Shown here piece by piece: positions 31,264 through 37,342 of a stretch of DNA of 64,000 nt (within the stretch, counting starts at the first letter, position 1; every line of letters begins with the position of its first letter). Source of the stretch: Opitutaceae bacterium. Lineage in GTDB: Bacteria; Verrucomicrobiota; Verrucomicrobiia; Opitutales; Opitutaceae. Location: positions 806,001 through 870,000 of the forward strand of contig JABTUS010000001.1 in assembly GCA_015075305.1 (NCBI GenBank), written 5' to 3'. Both the position numbers and the translations under genes were made by a program. Below the pieces are notes generated by a model. It had not been told where the DNA came from and did no database searches. It saw nothing but the letters and a program-made list of their open reading frames with translations.

Positions 31264-31418
31264 CAATTTTCCGGGCGTCTTCCTGCCTCTACAACGAGAT
31301 TACCCACCGCCACTCAATCCCCGATACAGGCCACTCTGAAGCCCTTTCCAATCGCGCATTGTTGCTCCCAAGTTTCGCTATTCCGCAATCGTTCTTTAAA
31401 GTGGTTTGGACGCCCTTG
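31264..31418 (-). mobile_element. 155-bp left-end remnant of an IS4 copy (second half of copy B)
   Basis: Base-for-base identical to the last 155 bp of copy D (31109-31263), so the region reads as a perfect tandem duplication. It starts exactly at the CAATTTT where copy B stops at 6655. B plus this piece minus the shared 7 bp gives one element of about 1,465 bp. Confidence 0.75.
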
Positions 31419-31882
31419 TCCCAATCCATGATGATCTGCTCGGGCAATGCGCCCCACATCGGTTTGACATTGCGCGCGATCCACTCAGCTCCGAGATGCG
31501 GTTCGATTGATTTGAAGAATCGACGCACCGTATCATCACTGACCACCGCATCCATCCCGAACAGTTCGGGAATCGTCGGATCTTCCCGCAGTCGCTCCAC
31601 GTGCGAGAAACGCCTGCCATCCGTCAAAGCCGTCAGCATGAACGATTGGATCACATCGTATACCGGCGCTGCATTCGGACTGGTGCGTTCGATCGGACAG
31701 GTTGCCGCAAGGTTCTCGGCGATGCCTATATGTTTGGTATACGCCGCCCAAGGCACCAGCCCCCCGTACGGTGTCAACGCATCTTCGGTCACAGAAAGCC
31801 GCACTCGACCGCCAGCGGTCGGAAACGTAAACTCTCCTTCACTCGCAAGGTGAATGCTCTCCGTCTTGTTCAGTTCGTTCAT
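31419..31882 (-). pseudogene. IS1380-type transposase, N-terminal half
   Basis: Starts at ATG 31882 (MNELNKTESIHLASEGEFTF). SFMLTALTDGRRFSHVERLR, LFGMDAVVSDDTVRRFFKSI and PEQIIMDWD follow, the last holding the second catalytic aspartate region of IS1380-family enzymes. The coding sequence is cut right after IIMDWD by the IS4 left end. The complementary downstream part is seen at 4525-4694 next to copy A. Confidence 0.7.
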
Positions 31883-31957
31883 AACTCAGAATCGCAGCAT
31901 TTTCCGTGACAATCTTCCGGCCTCAACTGAGGAATTTAGGATTATCACAGTTTGCGC

Positions 31958-32170
31958 ATGACACGGTTGCAGGAACTCAAGAAAGAGGCGCTGAGTCTTA
32001 CGGATGCGGAGCGGGCAATTCTGGCATCGGATATCCTGCAGACGCTGCCTGCAGTGCTTTCCGACGAAGACGAGGGAGTCGCGGAAGCCATGCGCCGCGA
32101 CGCCGAATTGGACGTCGATTCGACTGCCGCTATTGACTGGCCGAGGTTGAAGAAGGAGTTGGGCCGTTGA
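31958..32170 (+). CDS. Antitoxin-like small protein (addiction-module type)
   Basis: 70 residues starting MTRLQELKKEALSLTDAERA, with acidic middle and basic C-terminus (DWPRLKKELGR). The 'LTxxERaxLaxxiLxxLp' helix is typical of short antitoxins paired with RelE/ParE toxins. The next frame, starting 4 bp later at 32174, encodes MALIFHRLVQIDY, the opening of a ParE-like toxin. The antitoxin gene is complete, but the toxin has been cut by an ISL3 element. Confidence 0.6.
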   Translation: MTRLQELKKEALSLTDAERAILASDILQTLPAVLSDEDEGVAEAMRRDAELDVDSTAAIDWPRLKKELGR

Positions 32171-32173
32171 TCG

Positions 32174-32224
32174 ATGGCGCTGATTTTCCATCGCCTCGTT
32201 CAGATTGACTACAGCATAGCGTAA
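32174..32224 (+). pseudogene. RelE/ParE-like toxin, 5' remnant
   Basis: ATG at 32174, 3 bp after the antitoxin stop, encodes MALIFHRLVQIDYSIA and then stops. The first 13 residues look like the start of a ParE-type toxin. The rest is replaced by the left edge of a degenerate ISL3 element at about 32229. The toxin is therefore inactive. Confidence 0.5.
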
Positions 32225-32228
32225 AACT

Positions 32229-33479
32229 GGTTCTTCACGGAATCGTGTGGGTAGCGCCTGAGGGAAGAAGGGGCGCGAGGTCGAGCTTGCCGCAGAAAAA
32301 GAGGATGCGGGCGCGGTAGTTTTCGAAGCGGCGAAAGCCGCGGGCATCGGCCTTGATGGCTTGGATCTTGGAGTTGAAGCCCTCGGTGAGGGCATTGGTG
32401 ATCGGGTGCTGGAAGTACGTCAGAAGATTCACCAGATGGCTTTTGAGGGTGCGGGCCACGGCCATCACCTTCGGCAAACGGCTGCGCATGACGGTGCGGC
32501 ACCACTGGGAGAAGAAGCGTTCGCCGCTGGCCGTCGTCCGGTTGGCTCCAGAACTCCACCATCTGCCCTTGTACAACCAGCCTGGAGGTCTTCAGGTTCA
32601 TTTCCAGCAGCTCGGCGAAGCTGGCCTGATGCTTCTCCGGCACGGTGCCATGCAGCCAAAGATACCGAGTCTGCTTGAGGTCTCGTCGCCCTTTCGGCCA
32701 GCTTGGCCGCCTCCTGCCGGCGGGTCTGGTCGACCGCCCGTTGAGGTGCTTGGAGACATGGAAACGGTCATGGACGATCGCAGCCTGCGGAGCGGCGATC
32801 CGTGGTGGCAGCTGCAAAGTTCGCCCCTACGTCCATGGCGGCGGCCCCACTTTCAACCGCTGCGCTTCCGCAGGCACTTCCATTAGGGCAATCGCCTCGC
32901 TCGGTGTCCTGTCCAAGCACCACGTCCAGCACCCGCGACTGGCCGAGGTCGGTCATCAGCGAAACGTAACTTTGGCCTCGCAGAAAACTCTTCATCGAGG
33001 CTTGACTCGACGGAGTCCCTCCGTGCCCGTCGAGCCAGGCCCTGCCCACGGCCCGCTCGATCAGCCGTTGATCGCCTGTCCCAATGCAGCCGCAGCAAAT
33101 CTGCGGCCTGCGTCAGCGACCGACAGGCCGCGATCACGGCCACCGCAAAGGCTTCCAAAGTGGAACGTGAGCGCGAGCCCGGCTCTGCCCACGGCACCGT
33201 CACCGTCTTCACCCGTGTGCCGGGCAGGCGCACCGCGGTACCCCCGCACCGCAGTTCCAGAAGGTATTGCATCACACCAGGTGCCGCCACGTTTGTCCGG
33301 TGCCGGACCATCCGAAGGGAGCGCCTGAATCGCACGGGCCAAGGGGGCTGCCCGCGCCTCCAGGGCATCGATGGCGACGAGCGCGGAGAGCGCCACAAAC
33401 AATCCGTTCTGCGGCCAATCCGCATGACCGATCAGCAATCGCAGAGGGGAATCGATTTATTCTACCCGATTCGCGGACC
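32229..33479 (-). mobile_element. Degenerate ISL3-family insertion sequence
   Basis: The left edge GGTTCTTCACGGAATCGTG (32229) and the complement of the right edge near 33479 (GGTCCGCGAATCGGGTAG) are recognisable but imperfect inverted ends. The interior encodes an ISL3-type transposase in broken frames. No target duplication could be identified with confidence. Confidence 0.6.
32240..33350 (-). pseudogene. ISL3-family transposase, multiply frameshifted
   Basis: N-terminal pieces include RVKTVTVPWAEPGSRSRSTL, ACRSLTQAADLLRLHWD and SFLRGQSYVSLMTDLGQSR. The middle has AAIVHDRFHVSKHLN and RYLWLHG. The C-terminus has HPITNALTEGFNSKIQAIKA and FRRFENYRARILFFCG, the most diagnostic ISL3 block. These occur in at least four different frames on the minus strand, so the gene is long dead or heavily mis-sequenced. 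Confidence 0.75.
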
Positions 33480-33511
33480 AAGGGCGGCCCCCCTTCGCCA
33501 TGATCAAATGG

Positions 33512-33585
33512 TCGGGCCGGCGAGATTCGAACTCGCGACCTCTTGCACCCCATGCAAGCGCGCTACCAGGCTACGCTACGGCCCG
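33512..33585 (-). tRNA. tRNA-Pro (anticodon GGG)
   Basis: Read on the complement: the acceptor stem CGGGCCG pairs with CGGCCCG, the anticodon arm is CTTGC-ATGGGGT-GCAAG giving anticodon GGG, and the T-arm GTTCGAATC is present. 74 nt; the 3' A is followed by CC. A first-base C in the acceptor is usual for bacterial tRNA-Pro. Confidence 0.9.
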
Positions 33586-33769
33586 AACAAGAGAACGGTC
33601 AGAGAGCCCGATGCCTCCTCTCAACGCAAGCGCGTTTTTTCCGTTCCCAAATCCCGGAAACATGCCATCCGTGAAGCGCCAGATCGCCCAAGGCACCCCC
33701 GTCTCAAGAGCCGCGGAAGTTATTGCCTGCATTGAACAAACAAAGCTCGTGCGTGTCTAACGTGGCATC

Positions 33770-34231
33770 ATGACAATCCTGACCCCAATCGACTTCTCCG
33801 GCGCCAGCGATGATGTCGTCAAGGCGGCATCCGAGCTGGCTGGCATCCTTGGCGCAAAAATCGTGCTGCTCCACGTCGTGCAGCCTCCGGTCGTCACCAG
33901 CGACTTCGGAGTCGGGCTCGAAAACGTGCAGGAACTCATGGTCATCAGCGAAAAGGCTGCCACCAAGAATCTCGATCGTCAGACGGCGCGACTTGCGAAA
34001 AAGGGACTTCAGGTGGAGGGCATTGTCACCACGGGCTCCCCCATCGCGTCGATCATCAAGGAAGCCGACCGAGTTGGCGCCAGGTACATAGTCATGGGCT
34101 CGCACGGCCACACCGCATTCTACGACCTGCTCGTCGGCAGCACCACCCAGGGCGTGCTCAAGCGGGCGAAGTGCCCGGTCGTGGTGCTTCCCACTCAGCG
34201 GAGTTCCCGGAAGAAGGCCAGGAAGAAGTAG
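33770..34231 (+). CDS. Universal stress protein (UspA family)
   Basis: 153 residues. MTILTPIDFSGASDDVVKAA opens the Rossmann-like Usp fold, and GSHGHTAFYDLLVGSTTQGV contains the ATP-binding G-x2-G-x9-G-S/T motif. A lysine/arginine-rich tail ends the protein. It is a cytoplasmic nucleotide-binding protein of the stress-survival type; the actual role is unknown. It is intact and monocistronic by spacing, about 185 bp after the tRNA. Confidence 0.85.
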   Translation: MTILTPIDFSGASDDVVKAASELAGILGAKIVLLHVVQPPVVTSDFGVGLENVQELMVISEKAATKNLDRQTARLAKKGLQVEGIVTTGSPIASIIKEADRVGARYIVMGSHGHTAFYDLLVGSTTQGVLKRAKCPVVVLPTQRSSRKKARKK

Positions 34232-34244
34232 CGCCACTTCCCCA

Positions 34245-34604
34245 TCAGGGAGCGTGCGCACATCCCATAGTCTGCACCAAACCGCGAAATCTGCGGTTTC
34301 TTCCAGATTGCGCTGGATGAACGCGGTCCCTCTCGAACGGGTATTGGAATCGCTGGTTGTAGTCGGCATGAGTGCCAATCCATTCCCAGACAAATTCATG
34401 GCCAACGAATCGTCCAATGGCGCGGTAGTGATCTCCAACCCGAACCGACCAGTTGGGCTTGCCGATGGGCTTGAAATGGAGCGAAGGATGAAACGCATTG
34501 TCCTGCCAAAGCTGGTAGTTCTTGCGAGCGGTAGCCTGGGCTTTGCCAGGCAGTGCACGGTAAAGCCGCCAGAACTCCATCGTGCCGCGGCTCGCGATTT
34601 TCAC
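34245..34604 (-). CDS. RelE/ParE-like toxin
   Basis: GTG at 34604 shares its first base with the antitoxin's stop (TAGTG). Conserved pieces are FWRLYRALPGKAQATARKNY, HFKPIGKPNWSVRVGDHYRA and FVWEWIGTHADYNQ. The 'VRVGxxYRAiG...W.GtHadY' pattern is that of RelE/ParE ribonuclease/gyrase-type toxins. The family normally ends a few residues after HADY. Here the frame runs on for about 30 residues (FERDRVHPAQSGRNRRF...), suggesting either an extended C-terminus or a missed stop through an indel. It follows its antitoxin in the same transcript. Confidence 0.7.
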   Translation of the reverse strand: MKIASRGTMEFWRLYRALPGKAQATARKNYQLWQDNAFHPSLHFKPIGKPNWSVRVGDHYRAIGRFVGHEFVWEWIGTHADYNQRFQYPFERDRVHPAQSGRNRRFRGLVQTMGCAHAP

Positions 34605-34828
34605 TACGGTTCCGTCAGCCCGTCGAGCGGCTGCGCCTGTCCGGTGCGATATTCGTTGGCCGTGCTCTCATTCAAGGCGGTGAATTTGCCAGCCTTGGCG
34701 TCGGCCTTCATCTGGCGATCCCATGCATCATCGGTCCAGCCACAAAGCTCCGCGACAAGCGCGGCGCGTTCCTCCGTGGGAAGCCGCTCGATGGCCTGCT
34801 TGATTTCCTGCACGGTGCTCACGGGCAA
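34604..34828 (-). CDS. Antitoxin of RelE/ParE-type toxin-antitoxin pair
   Basis: 74 residues, beginning MPVSTVQEIKQAIERLPTEE, with a short hydrophobic helix (AALVAELCGW) and an acidic-to-polar tail ending LDGLTEP. The 'iEkLp.eERa.L' opening is typical of small addiction-module antitoxins. The adjacent, overlapping toxin gene supports the assignment. Confidence 0.65.
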   Translation of the reverse strand: MPVSTVQEIKQAIERLPTEERAALVAELCGWTDDAWDRQMKADAKAGKFTALNESTANEYRTGQAQPLDGLTEP

Positions 34829-34924
34829 AAGAATGCGTTTTCAGGGTGCGCTGGCAAATCCGATTTGATGGGCAGCGGCGTCGAGCACACTTGCCGCAAC
34901 CAGGCAATTCCACCAGCCTGCGCC

Positions 34925-36235
34925 ATGCTGCCTTTTGACGATGCCGTTCTCCAGTCGCGGCGGAGCCGTATTCAGAAAGATATTACACCCGCGCTGGGCG
35001 ACTCCATCCTCCTGGTTTACGCGGGCAATCCCATCCCGCTTCCCGAAAACACAGACCAGACCTACCCGTTTCGCTCCCACGCGGAGTATTTTTTCCTCAC
35101 CACCCTGGAGTGTCCCGGCGGCGTGGTGGCCTTCGATCCCAATCCCAAGAGCGTTCCGCAATGGCGGTCATTCGTGCCGGCGCTCACCGAGAACGAGCGC
35201 ATATGGGAGGGGCGCACCCAGGCTCCCGGTGAACCGCTCGATGCACTGACAGTCTGGCTGAAACAACAGCCGCGTTCAGTCGTCCGGCTCGGCTCACCGC
35301 CTCCCACGATGGACATTTCCGACCGGGATGATCGGACGAAACGCGTCCGCGAACAATTCCGCCACGCACGCCGTCCGAAGGACGCGTTGGAGCTGGAGCT
35401 GCTGCGTCGCGCGGCCGCCTGCACCGCGGGGGGATTCGAAATCATGCGGACTCGATTGGGCCCCGCGTTTCGCCCCGCCTCCGAACGCTCCCTGCAGATC
35501 GAACTGGAGACCGGCTTCTTCGAAGCGGGCGCACGCCGGACTGGCTATGGTTCGATTGTCGGCAGCGGTCCGAATGCCGCGGTGCTGCATTTTGATCCAA
35601 GCGATCGCCGGGTGAACAAGGGGGAGTTTGTTCTCATCGATGCCGGGGCCGAAATCGATCGCTACGTTTGCGACGTCACGCGCACCTACGTCGCCGGCGG
35701 CAAACCGACGCCCTTTCAAAGGGATCTGCACGCCCTGGTTCTGTCGGTCGAGGAGGCCGCCATCAATCGCTGCCGAAGCGGTGCCGAGTGGAAGGAAATC
35801 CATTTCCAGGCAGCCATAGAGATCAGCGCCGGACTGGTCGATCTCGGCCTGTTCCGCGGCAGTCCCGAGTCGCTCGTTGAACGCAGCGCCCACACGCTCT
35901 TTTTCCCCCACGGCCTCGGCCATCTCGTCGGTCTCGGCGTGCGCGACGCGAGCGGCACGCTCCCGGGCAGACCGAAGGATGCACGCGCCGCTTTGCAGAC
36001 GCTCCGGACGGACCTTCCGCTGATGCCCGGCTACGTGATCACCGTGGAGCCCGGCGTCTATTTCATCCCGACGCTGCTCAACGATCCGGTGCGACGCGAA
36101 CGCTTTCGCGACTGCGTGGCCTGGGATCGCGTCGAGCCGCTGCTCTCGATCGGAGGCGTGCGCATCGAGGACAATGTCCTCATCACAAAGGGCGCCCCCG
36201 AGGTGCTGACCGCCGCAATCCCCAAGGTGCTCTGA
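34925..36235 (+). CDS. Xaa-Pro aminopeptidase (aminopeptidase P, M24B)
   Basis: Cleaves the N-terminal residue from peptides with proline in position two. The ATG at 34925 gives the conserved AMP_N opening (MLPFDDAVLQSRRSRIQKDI...SILLVYAGNPIPLPENTDQT). Metal ligands of the pita-bread domain are visible: aspartates in VLIDAGAEID and YVCDVTRTY, the histidine in FFPHGLGHLVG, and glutamates in ITVEPGVYF and VRIEDNVLI. The length of 436 residues is normal. It is cytoplasmic, with no signal peptide. Confidence 0.9.
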   Translation: MLPFDDAVLQSRRSRIQKDITPALGDSILLVYAGNPIPLPENTDQTYPFRSHAEYFFLTTLECPGGVVAFDPNPKSVPQWRSFVPALTENERIWEGRTQAPGEPLDALTVWLKQQPRSVVRLGSPPPTMDISDRDDRTKRVREQFRHARRPKDALELELLRRAAACTAGGFEIMRTRLGPAFRPASERSLQIELETGFFEAGARRTGYGSIVGSGPNAAVLHFDPSDRRVNKGEFVLIDAGAEIDRYVCDVTRTYVAGGKPTPFQRDLHALVLSVEEAAINRCRSGAEWKEIHFQAAIEISAGLVDLGLFRGSPESLVERSAHTLFFPHGLGHLVGLGVRDASGTLPGRPKDARAALQTLRTDLPLMPGYVITVEPGVYFIPTLLNDPVRRERFRDCVAWDRVEPLLSIGGVRIEDNVLITKGAPEVLTAAIPKVL

Positions 36236-36258
36236 ATCGCCCAGCCGCACTGATTTCT

Positions 36259-36317
36259 CTCCGCGTGCTCTGAGGCTCCGCGTGAAACCATTCCGGCGGC
36301 GTTTCGCCGCCACTGCA
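36259..36317. repeat. 'CTCCGCGT' intergenic repeat, second copy
   Basis: CTCCGCGTGCTCTGAGGCTC, then CGCGTGAAACCATTCCGGCG, matches 27259-27309 with a few changes. It lies between the aminopeptidase gene and tRNA-Leu. Confidence 0.5.
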
Positions 36318-36367
36318 TTCACGACTTGCCAGCCCCGGCTATTTCGCTTCGCATGGTACTTCCGACA

Positions 36368-36455
36368 GCCCGGATGGCGGAATTGGCAGACGCAACGGAC
36401 TCAAAATCCGTCGCCCTCTAAAGGCGTGTGGGTTCGATCCCCTCTCCGGGCACCA
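36368..36455 (+). tRNA. tRNA-Leu (anticodon CAA)
   Basis: Acceptor GCCCGGA pairs with TCCGGGC and CCA is encoded (36453-36455). The anticodon arm ACGGA-CTCAAAA-TCCGT gives CAA. A long variable arm (class II) precedes the T-arm GTTCGATCC. Confidence 0.92.
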
Positions 36456-36535
36456 ACTGTGGAAACAACCTCGGAATAGCACGCCTGCGAGTTGCAGGGT
36501 CGACATCGGTCCGCGATTAAGACATCGACGATCGC

Positions 36536-37216
36536 ATGAAACCTGCGTTTCCCACCGATCTTCAGAACACGATTCAGTCCCGCGGTGTTGTCGCCGTGCT
36601 CGTCATCGACGAGATCAAACACGCCGTGCCCGTCGCGCGGGCATTGCTCCGCGGCGGCATCGCCTCAATGGAGCTCACCCTGCGCACGCCCGCCGCATTG
36701 GAATGCATTCGCGCGATCCGCCAGGAGGTCCCGGAGATGCTCGCTGGCGTCGGCACGGTTATTGAACCGCGCCAGGTTGACGAAGTCGTGCGCGCAGGCG
36801 GCGCATTCGCAGTCGCGCCCGGATGCAATCCCCGCGTCATCGCCGCCGCCGTCGCAGCCGGCCTGCCTTTCGCCCCAGGCATCGCGACCGCGACCGACAT
36901 TGAGAGCGCGCTCGAGTCCGGCTGCCGGCTGCTGAAGTTTTTCCCCGCCGAAACTTCAGGCGGACTCCGTCACCTGGATTCGATTGCGGCTCCATACGCG
37001 CACCTCAAACTGCGCTACATCCCTCTTGGCGGACTGAACGCGAACAACATGCGCGTCTACCTTGAAAACCGCCACGTCGCCGCTCTCGGCGGATCCTGGC
37101 TCGCCTCGCGCGACCTCATCGCCGCCGAGCGTTGGGACGACATCGCCGCCAATGCCCGCGCCGCCGCCGACGCTGTGAAGAGTGTGCGCACCGTCGCCAC
37201 CGCCGGAAGCAAATAG
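36536..37216 (+). CDS. eda: KDPG/KHG aldolase (2-dehydro-3-deoxy-phosphogluconate aldolase)
   Basis: Class I aldolase of the Entner-Doudoroff pathway giving pyruvate and glyceraldehyde 3-phosphate. Visible residues are the catalytic glutamate in IASMELTLRTP, the Schiff-base lysine in CRLLKFFPAETSGG and the phosphate-binding glycines in YIPLGGLNANNM. AGVGTVIEPRQVDEVVRAGG is family-typical. 226 residues, slightly longer than E. coli Eda (213). It may act on sugar acids from the polysaccharide-degrading genes nearby, an inference from context. Confidence 0.88.
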   Translation: MKPAFPTDLQNTIQSRGVVAVLVIDEIKHAVPVARALLRGGIASMELTLRTPAALECIRAIRQEVPEMLAGVGTVIEPRQVDEVVRAGGAFAVAPGCNPRVIAAAVAAGLPFAPGIATATDIESALESGCRLLKFFPAETSGGLRHLDSIAAPYAHLKLRYIPLGGLNANNMRVYLENRHVAALGGSWLASRDLIAAERWDDIAANARAAADAVKSVRTVATAGSK

Positions 37217-37342
37217 TCCCGGACCGCGTGCTTTGAACACGCCCTCCAGAAGCAAGAACCGCCAACCGGGATCAGCCGGCGAAGCGGACAGTGCAACGTG
37301 CGATCAAACGGCATTCATCCGGTCAGAACCGTCACACAACTC

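Noticed and set aside
31109-31418. Two-unit direct repeat considered as a CRISPR or satellite array
   Set aside because: Only two 155-bp units, no spacers, and the unit is the left end of the IS4 element.
33500-33760. Plus-strand open frame reading GRRDSNSRPLAPHASALPGY
   Set aside because: This is the familiar false translation across a tRNA gene. The region is tRNA-Pro on the minus strand.
35294-36322. A 342-residue minus-strand open frame
   Set aside because: Antisense to the aminopeptidase P gene, whose catalytic residues are all present on the plus strand.
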